From Burkholderiales bacterium (GTDB lineage: Bacteria > Pseudomonadota > Gammaproteobacteria > Burkholderiales > Burkholderiaceae_F), in NCBI GenBank assembly GCA_020248865.1, contig JADCGS010000022.1, positions 1 through 64,000 on the forward strand: 64,000 bases of DNA, read 5' to 3'. The position numbers and the translations under genes were made by a program. Shown in pieces: positions 34,261 to 43,567 of this stretch; position 1 is the stretch's first letter, and each line of letters opens with the position of its first letter. The notes beneath the pieces were generated by a model. It was not told the DNA's origin and did no database searches. It was given only the letters and a program-made list of their open reading frames with translations.

Positions 34261-34637
34261 ACACGGCGGTGCCCGGCCTGCCGGGCGCGCGGGCGCCGCG
34301 AGGCGGCGGAACTGCCGCGGCGGCTGCCGGCGTCGTGTCCGCGCCGCCACCCCGCCACGCCCGTCACCTGCGTCGTTGCCGCGCGGCCGCCGCGCTGCCT
34401 TGCCGCCGCCCCGTTGACTCACGTCAAGGCGCGCTGTAACGCCCCCCGTAACCTGCACGCGGGTGCTTTTCCTCCATAGGGCAGCGCCGCAAGGGAGGGG
34501 CACCGCGTACGTCTGCAGCAGACGCCACGGTCGCGTACCCGGTGTCTTTGCGGTCGCTGCCCGTTTCCCTGTTTTCGCCCCTGGCCTGTTTGCCCGGCCC
34601 TTTCTCGCATTGCCCGGCGCGGCCTTCTTCACAGCCC
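34261..34637. other. Promoter-bearing gap before ccoI
   Basis: This 377-bp stretch has a short stem (GCCCGG-CCTG-CCGGGC, 34271-34286) just after ugpQ without a T-run, and an FNR-type site at 34414-34427. No gene was found in it. Confidence 0.6.
34414..34427. promoter_or_regulatory. FNR/ANR-type site upstream of ccoI
   Basis: TTGACTCACGTCAA fits TTGAY-N4-RTCAA with symmetric arms. It lies about 210 bp before the ccoI start; if centred near -41.5 the message would have a leader of about 175 bases. Confidence 0.75.
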
Positions 34638-37088
34638 ATGGCGACTGAACGCACCCTGCGCATGGCCAAGGAGGCCGCCCCGGCCGATGGGGCGGAGCGA
34701 GCCGGCTCCTGCGCGCACTGCGGCGACCCGCTCGCCGGGGTGAAGGTCGTCGAGCGGCGCCTCGGCGGCCAGCGGCGCGCCTACTGTTGCCAGGGTTGCT
34801 CGTTCATCGCCGAGCAGCTCTACCTCGCCCAGGCCGGGGACCGCGACCGTCGCGCCCTCGACGCCGCGCTGCCGGAAGTGCGCAGCGCGCCCGGCGGCCC
34901 GGTGCAGTGGTCGCAGTGCCAGGTCGATGTCAACGGCATGGTCTGCGCGGCCTGCGGCCTGCTCATCGAGCATCGGCTGCGGCGCCTGCCCGGGGTGGCG
35001 CAGGCGCACGTGGACTTTGCCGCCGGTCGTGCCTATGTCGCCTATGACGATGCGCGGGTGACCGCCGAGCGCATCGTGCGCGCCATCGAGCAGGCCGGTT
35101 ATCGCACCGGCGCGGCGGCGCAGCCGGTGCGCGCCCGTCGCATCGAGCTGGCGCGCGTGCTGCTGGCCTGGCTGGCGATGATGCAGGTCATGATGCTTGC
35201 GGTGCCGGCCTACGTCGCGCGCCCGGGCGACATCGCGGCCGACGTGGAGCAGTTGCTGCGCATCGCGCAACTGGTGCTGACGGTGCCGGTGATGCTGTTT
35301 TCCGCCGTGCCCATTTACCGCGCCGCCCTCAGCCAGCTGCGCGCCGGCAGCGTCCGCGCCCTCGGCATGGACCTGCCGATCGTGCTCGGCCTGTCGGCGG
35401 CCTTCGCGGCGAGCGTCTGGGCCACCCTCACCGCGCACGGGCCGGTTTACTTCGACTCGATCGCCATGTTCGTGGCGCTCGTGCTGGCCAGCCGCTGGTG
35501 GCAGGCGCGCGCGCTGGCGCGGGCGCACGAGCACGTGCAGCAGGCCCGCCGCCGCGCCCAGTTGGCGGCGCTGCGGCTGGTTGCGTGGCCCGGCTCGCAG
35601 TCCTACGAGACGGTCGATGCGGCGCTCCTGAAGGTCGGCGACAAGGTACTGGTGCCGCCGGGCGAGACGGTGCCGGCCGATGGCGTGGTGGCCGACGGCG
35701 CCTCGAGCGTGTCGCAGGCCTGGCTCACCGGCGAGGCCACGCCGATCGAGAAGGCCGAAGGCATGCCGGTGCTGGCGGGCAGCGTCAACCTCGAGCAGCC
35801 GCTGGTGCTGCAGGTCACGCGCGCCGGCGAGGCGACCTCGCTCGCCACCCTGCGGCGACTGGTCGACGCCGCCGGCCACGAGCGGCCGCGCGTGGTGGAG
35901 ACCGCCAATCGCGTCGCCCTGGTGTTCCTCTGGGCGGTGCTGGGCATCACCGTGCTGACCATCGCCGGCTGGTGGTGGGTCGACCCGGCGCAGGCGCTGC
36001 CGAATGCAATTGCCGTGCTGGTGGCGACCTGTCCCTGCGCGTTGTCGCTGGCGGCGCCGGCGGCACTCGGCGCAACGCAGTCGCTGCTGGCGCGCCACGG
36101 TGTGCTTACCACGCGCGTAGCGGCACTCGAACGGCTGGCCGAGGTCGACAGCTTCGCTTTCGACAAGACCGGCACCCTGACCGGCGCCGAGCCGGTGCTG
36201 GAGCGCGTGGTGCCGCTTCGTGCCGGCCTCGACGCGGCGGCGGCGGTCGGGCTGGCGGCGCGCCTCGAGGCCCTGTCCACCCACCCGTTTGCGCGCGCCC
36301 TGGCGCAGGCCGCGCGGCGGCTCGGCGTGCCGCTGCCGGCGGCCAGCCAGGGGCGCGCCCACGCCTCGGCCGGGGTCGAGGCGCTGGTCGAGGGCCGTCG
36401 CCTGCGGCTGGGCAAGCCGGAGTACGCCCTCGGTCTGGTACAGGTCGATCCGCTGCCGGTGGCGGCGCGCCTGTTGCAGCGGGTCGAGCGCGAGAAGCTC
36501 GCCTGCGCCAGCGTGATCGTGCTGGCCGACCGCGACGGGCCGCTTGCCTTGTTCGCCTTCGGCGAGGCGCTGCGGCCCGATGCCGCCGCCCTGGTGCAGG
36601 CGCTGCGCCGCCACGGCGAGGTGGCGCTGCTGTCGGGCGACCGGCGCGAGCCGGTGGAGCGCGTGGCCCGTGAACTGGGCATCGAGCGCGTCTTCGCGCA
36701 CCAGACGCCGCAGAGCAAGCAGGCGCTGGTGCGGCAGTGGCAGACCGAAGGCCGCCGCGTGGCCATGCTGGGTGACGGTCTGAACGACGCGCCGGTCATC
36801 GCGCAGGCCGACGTGTCGATCGCGCTGGCCGAGGGCAACGCGCTGGCGCAGGCACGCGCCGACCTGATCGCGCTGTCGTCGCGGCTGGCCGACGTGCAGC
36901 GTGCCGTCGCCGGCGCGCGGCGCGGCATGGCCATCGTCCGGCAGAACCTCGGCTGGGCGCTGGTCTACAACGTCGGGGTGATTCCGCTCGCCGCACTCGG
37001 TTACCTGACGCCGGCGCTCGCGGCGGTGGGCATGGCGGCGAGCTCCGCGCTGGTCGTCGGCAATGCGCTGCGCGCGGCGCGGGGCTGA
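34638..37088 (+). CDS. ccoI: Cu+-exporting P-type ATPase CcoI (FixI) for cbb3 oxidase
   Basis: Moves copper across the inner membrane for assembly of the CuB centre of cbb3 oxidase. About 816 residues: an N-terminal cysteine region (CAHCGDP, YCCQGCSF), a heavy-metal domain with GMVCAACG, eight membrane helices, the CPC metal site at 465-467 (ATCPCALS), the phosphorylation loop DKTGTLTG (D509), and GDGLNDAP. The split N-terminal CxxC regions are typical of CcoI rather than CopA. Start uncertain: ATG at 34638 is used, ATG at 34662 is also possible, and neither has a strong ribosome site. ccoS follows five bases later. Confidence 0.95.
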   Translation: MATERTLRMAKEAAPADGAERAGSCAHCGDPLAGVKVVERRLGGQRRAYCCQGCSFIAEQLYLAQAGDRDRRALDAALPEVRSAPGGPVQWSQCQVDVNGMVCAACGLLIEHRLRRLPGVAQAHVDFAAGRAYVAYDDARVTAERIVRAIEQAGYRTGAAAQPVRARRIELARVLLAWLAMMQVMMLAVPAYVARPGDIAADVEQLLRIAQLVLTVPVMLFSAVPIYRAALSQLRAGSVRALGMDLPIVLGLSAAFAASVWATLTAHGPVYFDSIAMFVALVLASRWWQARALARAHEHVQQARRRAQLAALRLVAWPGSQSYETVDAALLKVGDKVLVPPGETVPADGVVADGASSVSQAWLTGEATPIEKAEGMPVLAGSVNLEQPLVLQVTRAGEATSLATLRRLVDAAGHERPRVVETANRVALVFLWAVLGITVLTIAGWWWVDPAQALPNAIAVLVATCPCALSLAAPAALGATQSLLARHGVLTTRVAALERLAEVDSFAFDKTGTLTGAEPVLERVVPLRAGLDAAAAVGLAARLEALSTHPFARALAQAARRLGVPLPAASQGRAHASAGVEALVEGRRLRLGKPEYALGLVQVDPLPVAARLLQRVEREKLACASVIVLADRDGPLALFAFGEALRPDAAALVQALRRHGEVALLSGDRREPVERVARELGIERVFAHQTPQSKQALVRQWQTEGRRVAMLGDGLNDAPVIAQADVSIALAEGNALAQARADLIALSSRLADVQRAVAGARRGMAIVRQNLGWALVYNVGVIPLAALGYLTPALAAVGMAASSALVVGNALRAARG

Positions 37089-37093
37089 GCTTC

Positions 37094-37297
37094 GTGGAGT
37101 CCCTGTACCTGCTCATTCCGTTGTCGGTGCTGCTGGTGCTGGGCATCGGCACGCTGCTGGCCTGGTCGGTGATGTCGGGCCAGTTCGACGACATCGAGGA
37201 CGAGGGCCAGCGCATCCTGCACGACGAGGCCGCCGGGCAGGGGAGCGTTGCGCAGGACAAAGCTTCGACGCCACCGCCGGCGCGCGCGGCCGATTGA
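37094..37297 (+). CDS. ccoS: cbb3 oxidase maturation protein CcoS
   Basis: 67 residues: one membrane helix (LIPLSVLLVLGIGTLLAWSV), then GQFDDIEDEGQRILHDE, the CcoS signature. Needed for haem and copper insertion into cbb3 oxidase in relatives. GTG start five bases after ccoI, so the two are cotranscribed. The Pro/Ala-rich tail is variable. Confidence 0.93.
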   Translation: MESLYLLIPLSVLLVLGIGTLLAWSVMSGQFDDIEDEGQRILHDEAAGQGSVAQDKASTPPPARAAD

Positions 37298-37346
37298 GGT
37301 TGCGTTGCGCGCCGTTCACAGCGGCGCCGTCTTGCCGGGTTGGCCG

Positions 37347-37360
37347 TTGACCTGAGTCAA
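37347..37360. promoter_or_regulatory. FNR/ANR-type site upstream of ccoN
   Basis: TTGACCTGAGTCAA matches TTGAY-N4-RTCAA with perfect arms, about 135 bp before the ccoN start. It gives ccoNOQP its own oxygen-controlled promoter inside the cluster. Confidence 0.8.
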
Positions 37361-37494
37361 CGCGATTTCGGCGCCGCATCAAGACAATGCGGCGGTCCAC
37401 TGGCAGCCGCAAGAACAAGAGCGGATCAAGGCGAAACGAGGCGCGCCAGTCCTTCGCATTGCACGCGTTCGTTGCCAACGCATTGGGGAACCAG

Positions 37495-38928
37495 ATGAGC
37501 ACACTCTCGGGCGCCAGGACCTACGACTACGGCGTGATCCGCGCGTTCTCGATCATGACCGTGATCTGGGGCATCGTCGGCATGCTGGTCGGTGTCTTCA
37601 TCGCCGCGCAGATGGCCTGGCCGGCGCTGAACTTCGACCTGCCCTGGCTGTCATTCGGCCGGCTGCGCCCGCTGCACACCAATGCCGTGATCTTCGCCTT
37701 CGGCGGCTGCGCGCTGTTTGCCACCAGCTACTACGTGGTGCAGCGGACCTCGCAGGCTTCGCTGTTCCTGCCCAGGCTCGCCTGGTTCACCTTCTGGGGC
37801 TGGCAGGCGGTGATCGTGCTGGCGGCGGTGACGCTGCCGCTGGGCATCACCAGCGGCAAGGAGTACGCCGAACTCGAGTGGCCGATCGACCTGCTGATCG
37901 CCGTGGTGTGGGTCAGCTACGCGGTGGTGTTCTTCGGCACGATCGCGATGCGCAAGGTCAAGCACATCTACGTGGCCAACTGGTTCTTCGGCGCCTTCAT
38001 CCTGACGGTGGCGCTGCTGCACATCGTCAACTCGATGGCGATCCCGGTCAGCCTCACCAAGAGCTACTCGGTGTACTCGGGCGCGCAGGACGCGATGGTG
38101 CAGTGGTGGTACGGCCACAACGCGGTGGGCTTCTTCCTGACCGCGGGCTTCCTCGGGATCATGTACTACTTCATTCCCAAGGCGGCCGGGCGACCGGTCT
38201 ACAGCTACCGCCTGTCGGTGGTGCACTTCTGGGCGCTGATCTTCACCTACATGTGGGCCGGCCCGCACCACCTGCACTACACGGCGCTGCCCGACTGGGC
38301 GCAGTCGATCGGCATGCTGTTTTCGCTGATCCTGCTGGCGCCCTCGTGGGGCGGCATGATCAACGGGATCATGACCCTGTCGGGGGCCTGGCACAAGCTG
38401 CGCGAGGACCCGATCCTGAAGTTCCTCATCGTGTCGCTGTCGTTCTACGGCATGAGCACGTTCGAGGGGCCGATGATGTCGATCAAGACCGTCAACGCGC
38501 TGTCGCACTACACGGACTGGACCATCGGCCACGTGCACTCCGGCGCTCTCGGCTGGGTCGGCCTGATCTCCATGGGCGCCATTTACTACCTGCTGCCGCG
38601 GCTGTACGGCCGCACGGAGATGTACAGCATGCGCCTGGTGACGCTGCACTTCTGGGTGGCCACGATCGGCATCGTGCTGTACATCGCGGCCATGTGGATT
38701 GCCGGCGTGATGCAGGGCCTGATGTGGCGCGCGGTCAACGAGGACGGCACGCTCACCTACACGTTCATCGAGAGCATCAAGGCCACGTTCCCGTTCTACG
38801 TGATCCGCCTGATCGGCGGCACGATGTACTTCGTGGGCATCTGCATCATGGCCTACAACATGTTCAAGACCATCGCGGTGGGCAAGGCGGCGAGCGAGCC
38901 GGTGCCGGCGGCGCTGGCGCACGCCTGA
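37495..38928 (+). CDS. ccoN: cbb3-type cytochrome c oxidase subunit I
   Basis: The catalytic haem-copper subunit of the high-affinity terminal oxidase, 477 residues with about twelve membrane helices. Haem and CuB histidines lie in [53 protein letters not shown] and [17 protein letters not shown]. The start [13 protein letters not shown] has GGGGAA upstream; an in-frame ATG 108 bases earlier is rejected because it overlaps the promoter region and lacks family similarity. First in ccoN-ccoO-ccoQ-ccoP. Confidence 0.98.
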   Translation: MSTLSGARTYDYGVIRAFSIMTVIWGIVGMLVGVFIAAQMAWPALNFDLPWLSFGRLRPLHTNAVIFAFGGCALFATSYYVVQRTSQASLFLPRLAWFTFWGWQAVIVLAAVTLPLGITSGKEYAELEWPIDLLIAVVWVSYAVVFFGTIAMRKVKHIYVANWFFGAFILTVALLHIVNSMAIPVSLTKSYSVYSGAQDAMVQWWYGHNAVGFFLTAGFLGIMYYFIPKAAGRPVYSYRLSVVHFWALIFTYMWAGPHHLHYTALPDWAQSIGMLFSLILLAPSWGGMINGIMTLSGAWHKLREDPILKFLIVSLSFYGMSTFEGPMMSIKTVNALSHYTDWTIGHVHSGALGWVGLISMGAIYYLLPRLYGRTEMYSMRLVTLHFWVATIGIVLYIAAMWIAGVMQGLMWRAVNEDGTLTYTFIESIKATFPFYVIRLIGGTMYFVGICIMAYNMFKTIAVGKAASEPVPAALAHA

Positions 38929-38949
38929 GGCCGGCGGGAGGAAGGCATC

Positions 38950-39567
38950 ATGAAAATCTTCAATCACGACTTCATCGAGCAGAACTCCTGGCTGATGATC
39001 ATCCTGATCGTGCTGACCGTCGCGGTTGGCGGTCTGGTCGAGATCGTGCCGCTGTACTTCCAGCGCCAGACCACGGAGCCGGTGGCCGGCGTCAAGCCCT
39101 ACGAGCCGTTGCGTCTGGTGGGTCGCGACATCTACATCCGCGAGGGCTGCTACAACTGCCACTCGCAGATGATCCGGCCGTTCCGTGCCGAGACGCTGCG
39201 CTACGGCCACTACAGCGTGGCCGGCGAGTCGGTCTACGACCATCCGTTCCAGTGGGGCAGCAAGCGCACCGGCCCCGACCTGGCGCGCGTCGGCCAGCGC
39301 TACTCGGATGACTGGCACCGCATCCACTTCAACAACCCGCGCGACGTGGTGCCGGAGTCGAACATGCCGGCCTACCCCTGGCTGGCCAAGGCCAGCGTCG
39401 AGAACGACGACGTGCAGGCGCGCATGCGCGCGCTGGCCCGCATCGGGGTGCCCTACACGGCCGAGCAGATTGCTGCCGCGCCGGCCGAGCTCAAGGGCAA
39501 GACCGAACTCGATGCGCTGATTGCCTACCTGCAGGGCCTCGGCGTGCAGCTGCGCAACGTCAACTGA
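38950..39567 (+). CDS. ccoO: cbb3 oxidase subunit II (monohaem cytochrome c)
   Basis: 205 residues with one N-terminal membrane anchor (about 14-34) and a periplasmic haem c site C67-Y-N-C70-H71 within [15 protein letters not shown]. The methionine ligand is in [10 protein letters not shown]. It carries electrons from CcoP to the CcoN haem b. 21 bp after ccoN and 11 bp before ccoQ. Confidence 0.98.
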   Translation: MKIFNHDFIEQNSWLMIILIVLTVAVGGLVEIVPLYFQRQTTEPVAGVKPYEPLRLVGRDIYIREGCYNCHSQMIRPFRAETLRYGHYSVAGESVYDHPFQWGSKRTGPDLARVGQRYSDDWHRIHFNNPRDVVPESNMPAYPWLAKASVENDDVQARMRALARIGVPYTAEQIAAAPAELKGKTELDALIAYLQGLGVQLRNVN

Positions 39568-39578
39568 GGGAGGGTGCG

Positions 39579-39734
39579 ATGGACCTGAACACCGCCCGGG
39601 CGCTGCTGACGCTGGTGGCCTTCGTCTGCTTCATCGGCATCGTCTGGTGGGCCTACCACCGCAAGAGCAAGGGCCGGTTCGACGAGGCCGCGCGGCTGCC
39701 GTTTGCCGACGATACGCAACCGAGCAAGCGCTGA
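39579..39734 (+). CDS. ccoQ: cbb3 oxidase small subunit CcoQ
   Basis: 51 residues, starting MDLNTARALLTLVAFVCFIG: one membrane helix, then the conserved WWAYHRKSKGRFDEAARLPF tail. GAGGGAGGG provides a strong ribosome site. CcoQ stabilises the complex. It fits exactly between ccoO and ccoP. Confidence 0.96.
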   Translation: MDLNTARALLTLVAFVCFIGIVWWAYHRKSKGRFDEAARLPFADDTQPSKR

Positions 39735-39749
39735 GGAAGGACGCCTGCC

Positions 39750-40700
39750 ATGAACTCCGATTTCACGAGCATCTTCTGGGATTGCTACATCGCCATCATC
39801 ACGGTGGTGTCGGTGATCGGCTGCGCGGTCTTCCTGTGGTCGCAGAGCAAGACGCGGGTCAAGGTCGGTGCGCAGGCCGATCCGGACACCACCGGCCACG
39901 TCTGGGACGGCGATCTTCAGGAGTTCCACAATCCACTGCCGCGCTGGTGGATGTGGCTGTTCTACATCACCGTCGTGTTCGCGGTGATCTACCTGATCCT
40001 GTTCCCCGGTCTGGGCACGCAGTTCAAGGGGCTGCTCAACTGGAGCTCCAGCGGGCAGCACGCGGCGGAGGTCAAGGCGGCACAGGCCCAGTTCGGCCCC
40101 ATCCTCGCGCAGTACCAGCAGACGCCGATCGACCAGCTGATCGGCCAGACGCGCGCCCTGCAGATGGGCGAGCGCATCTTCCTCAACAACTGCGCGCAGT
40201 GCCATGGTTCGGACGCGCGGGGCGCCCGCGGCTTCCCCAGCCTGGCCGATGCCGAATGGCAGTGGGGCAGCACGCCGGAGGCGATCCAGGCCAGCGTGGT
40301 GGCCGGACGCCGGGCGGCGATGCCGCCGATGGCGGCGGCGGTCGGCGGCGCCGACGATGTGCTGGACGTTGCCCACTACGTGCTGTCGCTGTCGAACTCG
40401 GCGCATGACTCGGTGCGGGCGGCACGCGGCCAGGGCAGGTTCGCGGCTTGCGCGGCTTGCCATGGCGCCGATGGCAAGGGCAATCCGGCGCTCGGCGCAC
40501 CCGACCTCACCAACAAGATCTGGGTCTATGGCGGCAGCGTGGCCGCGATCGCCGAGACCATCACGCAGGGCCGCGCCGGGGTGATGCCCGCCTTCAAGGG
40601 CATCCTGACCGATGCGGAAATCCACCTCGCCTCGGCCTACGTCTACGGCCTGACCCATCGGCCCGCCGCCGCGCCGGCTGCTGCGCCGGCCAGCAAGTAG
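39750..40700 (+). CDS. ccoP: cbb3 oxidase subunit III (dihaem cytochrome c)
   Basis: 316 residues. Two N-terminal membrane segments (about 9-30 and 66-88) flank the conserved DGDLQEFHNPLPRWW. Two haem c sites follow: C148-A-Q-C151-H152 and C234-A-A-C237-H238, with methionines in MPPM (near 191) and VMPAF (near 284). It accepts electrons from soluble cytochrome c. The C-terminal Pro/Ala tail is a local embellishment. Confidence 0.98.
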   Translation: MNSDFTSIFWDCYIAIITVVSVIGCAVFLWSQSKTRVKVGAQADPDTTGHVWDGDLQEFHNPLPRWWMWLFYITVVFAVIYLILFPGLGTQFKGLLNWSSSGQHAAEVKAAQAQFGPILAQYQQTPIDQLIGQTRALQMGERIFLNNCAQCHGSDARGARGFPSLADAEWQWGSTPEAIQASVVAGRRAAMPPMAAAVGGADDVLDVAHYVLSLSNSAHDSVRAARGQGRFAACAACHGADGKGNPALGAPDLTNKIWVYGGSVAAIAETITQGRAGVMPAFKGILTDAEIHLASAYVYGLTHRPAAAPAAAPASK

Positions 40701-40748
40701 TCGCGTGATCCGGCGGCCTGGCCACCTGCCGGCGGCCCATCCGGCCAC

Positions 40749-40845
40749 CGGCCCATCGGCCCATCGGCCCATGGAGCGATCGGTTGATCGGCGCCTCGGT
40801 TGGTCGGCGCATTGGTTGATCGGCCCGCTGGCTCATCAGCCCGGC
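40749..40845. repeat. Short tandem motifs between ccoP and ccoG
   Basis: Three abutting CGGCCCAT units (40749-40772), then a looser series of CGGTTGATCGGCGC-like units. The gap 40701-41020 holds no gene. Confidence 0.75.
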
Positions 40846-40914
40846 GTCTTTGGTGACGGCCGTCACCCGGTTGCCCCGAGTCCGGCGCCGGCGGGTGCCG
40901 GCGCACCGCGCGGG

Positions 40915-40928
40915 TTGATCCACGCCAA
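40915..40928. promoter_or_regulatory. Imperfect FNR-type site upstream of ccoG
   Basis: TTGATCCACGCCAA has a consensus left arm and one mismatch in the right arm (GCCAA for RTCAA), about 92 bp before the ccoG start. Weaker than the other three sites in the cluster. Confidence 0.45.
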
Positions 40929-41020
40929 CAAACCGGCCCGCTCCCGCTGCGACACTCGGACGCACTGATACGCAGGCCGTTACAGCCGGCGCTTCCGGCC
41001 GGCGGCCGAAGAGAACCCGC

Positions 41021-42538
41021 ATGAACACCCTGGTAGGCCGCGAGCGTCCGCAGTCCGCAGCCGGCAGCGACCCCGGCGCCGCGCAACCGGCCGTGATCCC
41101 GATCGTGCCCGTGCCGGCGGACGACGAGCTCGGCAGCCTGTATGCCAAGCGCAAGGAGATTTACCCGCGCGCCCGCATCGGCGATCGCCTGGGCTGGTTC
41201 CAGCGCTGGCGCTGGGCGGCGGTCTGGCTCACGCAGATCTTGTTCTATGGCCTGCCCTGGCTGACCTGGAACGACCGCCAGGCGGTGCTGTTCGACCTGG
41301 CCGCGCGCAAGTTCTACGTCTTCGGTCTGGTGCTGTGGCCGCAGGACGTGATCTACCTGACCGCGCTGCTGATCATCGCGGCGCTGTCGCTGTTCCTGTT
41401 CACCGCCATCGGCGGCCGGCTCTGGTGCGGCTACGCCTGCCCGCAGACCGTGTACACGGAGCTGTTCATGTGGATCGAGCGGCGCATCGAGGGCGATCGC
41501 AGCCGGCGCATGGCGCTGGACAAGGCGCCGTGGAGCACCCGCAAGCTGGCACTCAAGGGCGCCAAGCATGCAGCCTGGATCGCGGTGGCGCTGTGGACCG
41601 GTTTCACCTTCGTCGGCTATTTCACGCCGATCCACGACCTCGGGCGCGAGCTGCTGCTTCTGGCGGCCGGCGGCTGGTCGCTGTTCTGGGTGCTGTTCTA
41701 CGGCTTTGCCACCTACGGCAATGCCGGCTGGATGCGCGAGCAGGTGTGCAAGTACATGTGCCCCTACGCGCGCTTCCAGAGCGCGATGTTCGACAAGGAC
41801 ACGCTGATCGTCACCTACGACGCCGGCCGCGGCGAGCCGCGCGCCCCGGCGCAGAGGAAGAGCCGGGGCATGGACCGGCGCGCGGAGGGCCTGGGCGACT
41901 GCATCGACTGCGAACTGTGCGTGCAGGTCTGCCCCACCGGCATCGACATCCGCAACGGGCTGCAGTACGAGTGCATCGGCTGCGCCGCCTGCATCGACGC
42001 CTGCAACCACGTGATGGACAAGGCCGGTCTGCCGCGCGGGCTGGTCCGCTACACCACCACCAACGCGCTCGACCAGCGGCTGTCCTCGCGGCAGGTGCTG
42101 CGGCGCGTGCTGCGGCCGCGCGTGCTGGTCTACAGCGGCATCCTGCTGGCCGTCATCGCCGCGCTGGCCGCCGCGGTCTGGCTGCGGGTGCCGCTGAAGG
42201 TCGACGTGATCCGCGACCGGCTCGCGCTGGCGCGCGAGGTCAGCGACGAGCGCGGCAGCGCGCTCGTGGAAAACGTCTACCGGCTCAACGTCGCCAACAC
42301 CACCGAGCGCCGCCAGCGCTATTCGGTGCAGGCCAGCGGCCTGCCGCAGCTGGCGGTCGGGTCGGAGACGAGCTTCGAGATCGAGCCGGCCTCGATGCGT
42401 TCGGTGCCGCTGCGGCTGCAGGCCCCCGCCGACGCGGTGGCGCCGGGCTCGCACCCGGTGACGATCGAGGTCAGGGCACAGGACGATGCCGGCATCGCCG
42501 TGCGCGAGCACACCACCTTCCTCGGCCTGCGGCGATGA
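41021..42538 (+). CDS. ccoG: cbb3 oxidase accessory ferredoxin-like protein CcoG (RdxA/FixG)
   Basis: 505 residues, a membrane iron-sulfur protein proposed to reduce copper for CuB assembly. Five membrane segments, cysteine pairs in WCGYACPQTVYTE and CKYMCPYARFQ, and two 4Fe-4S ferredoxin motifs (CIDCELCVQVCPTGIDIRNG and CIGCAACIDACNHVMDK). The periplasmic C-terminal domain (about 390-505) has an Ig-like fold in the family. Its stop overlaps a possible ccoH start. Confidence 0.97.
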   Translation: MNTLVGRERPQSAAGSDPGAAQPAVIPIVPVPADDELGSLYAKRKEIYPRARIGDRLGWFQRWRWAAVWLTQILFYGLPWLTWNDRQAVLFDLAARKFYVFGLVLWPQDVIYLTALLIIAALSLFLFTAIGGRLWCGYACPQTVYTELFMWIERRIEGDRSRRMALDKAPWSTRKLALKGAKHAAWIAVALWTGFTFVGYFTPIHDLGRELLLLAAGGWSLFWVLFYGFATYGNAGWMREQVCKYMCPYARFQSAMFDKDTLIVTYDAGRGEPRAPAQRKSRGMDRRAEGLGDCIDCELCVQVCPTGIDIRNGLQYECIGCAACIDACNHVMDKAGLPRGLVRYTTTNALDQRLSSRQVLRRVLRPRVLVYSGILLAVIAALAAAVWLRVPLKVDVIRDRLALAREVSDERGSALVENVYRLNVANTTERRQRYSVQASGLPQLAVGSETSFEIEPASMRSVPLRLQAPADAVAPGSHPVTIEVRAQDDAGIAVREHTTFLGLRR

Positions 42539-42576
42539 GACCGTCGGCGTCCCCCTCCACCCAGGAGCTGCAACCC

Positions 42577-43122
42577 ATGAGTTCGACCCCCGTGTCTGCC
42601 CCGCCCTGGTACCGCCAGCGCTGGCCCTGGCTGCTGACCGTGCCGCCGGCGACCGCCGTCATCGGCTGCGCCATCACGATCACGCTGGCCATCGTCAGCA
42701 ACGACGGCGTGGTGGCCGCCGACTACTACCGCCAGGGCCTGGCGATCAACGAGCGGCTGGCGCGCAACGAGCGCGCGCTCGCGCTCGGCATACGGGCGCA
42801 GTTGCAGGCGCGCGGCGTGCAGGCCGGCGATGCGGTGCTCGTGCAACTGCAGGCGGCGCAGCCGCTGCCGCCGGAGGCGAGCCTGGCCGTGCGCCTGGTG
42901 CATCCGGGCCGCAGCGGCGCCGACCGGCGCGCGGTGCTGGCGCGCCGTGCGGCGAGCGACGACGGACGCAGCGTGGAGTTCGTCGGCCAGTGGGCCGAGG
43001 GCGGGCCGGTCAGCGGCGAGGTGCCGTGGCGCCTGGTGCTGGAGGCGCGCGAGTGGCGCATCGATGGCGATGCCTCGCTGCTGGGAAGCCGGGGTTCGGT
43101 GAGTGTCGGCGTGCAGCCCTGA
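42577..43122 (+). CDS. ccoH: FixH/CcoH-family cbb3 oxidase assembly protein
   Basis: 181 residues: PPWYRQRWPWLLTVPPATAVIGCAITITLAI (one membrane anchor), then NDGVVAADYYRQGLAINERLARN, the FixH signature, and a periplasmic beta domain ending in WRIDGDASLLGS. It stabilises or matures cbb3 oxidase. The ATG at 42577 has CAGGAG upstream; an alternative ATG at 42535 overlaps the ccoG stop (ATGA) and would add 14 residues. Confidence 0.92.
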   Translation: MSSTPVSAPPWYRQRWPWLLTVPPATAVIGCAITITLAIVSNDGVVAADYYRQGLAINERLARNERALALGIRAQLQARGVQAGDAVLVQLQAAQPLPPEASLAVRLVHPGRSGADRRAVLARRAASDDGRSVEFVGQWAEGGPVSGEVPWRLVLEAREWRIDGDASLLGSRGSVSVGVQP

Positions 43123-43198
43123 CGCTCGGGCGGGGCGCGCGGTCGCGCAGAAGCGCAAGGACGGCGGCGGCCCACGGCCGCCGGGCGAAGGAGACGAC

Positions 43199-43507
43199 AT
43201 GTCGAGCGAGTTCACGCAACGCCTGCTGTGGGTGCTCTGGCCTGCCTTCCTGGTGGCGGCCGCAGCCGAGCTCGTGTTCTTCGCGCTGGTCGATCCGGCC
43301 GATCTCGCGGTCTTCGGCGCGCCGGTGGCTGCCGGGCGGATGCCCGTCTACACGATCGGGTTCTTTTTCTTCTGGGCCATTGCCGCAGCGGCGAGCGCGC
43401 TCACGGTGTTTCTGCAGCGCTCGCCCTTCGAGGTCAACCGCTGCCCGTTGCCGCCGGCCGACCGGCCCGCCGGCTGCCCGAAACGCGACGCCGGGGGCTG
43501 TTCGTAG
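43199..43507 (+). CDS. Small two-helix membrane protein of the cco cluster
   Basis: 102 residues with a GAAGGAGA ribosome site. Two hydrophobic segments (about 10-30 and 46-68) flank a short acidic loop. The C-terminal tail holds three cysteines (NRCPLP, AGCPK, GGCS) and faces one compartment. I do not recognise a named family. Being 76 bp behind ccoH and before a terminator, it probably ends the ccoG-ccoH transcript; a role in oxidase assembly or copper handling is inference from position and the cysteine tail. Confidence 0.7.
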   Translation: MSSEFTQRLLWVLWPAFLVAAAAELVFFALVDPADLAVFGAPVAAGRMPVYTIGFFFFWAIAAAASALTVFLQRSPFEVNRCPLPPADRPAGCPKRDAGGCS

Positions 43508-43524
43508 CGCGGCGCCGAAACGAC

Positions 43525-43546
43525 AACGCGCCCCGCAGGGCGCGTT
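43525..43546. terminator. Bidirectional terminator-like hairpin
   Basis: AACGCGCC, a six-base loop, then GGCGCGTT: an eight-base perfect stem with A/T ends, between the convergent 3' ends of the small membrane protein gene and fnr. Confidence 0.65.
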
Positions 43547-43567
43547 TGCGGCCGGGCGCCATGGAAA

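Noticed and set aside
34271-34286. GCCCGG-CCTG-CCGGGC stem after ugpQ as a terminator
   Set aside because: Six-pair stem with no T-run on either strand; GC-rich stems of this size arise often by chance here.
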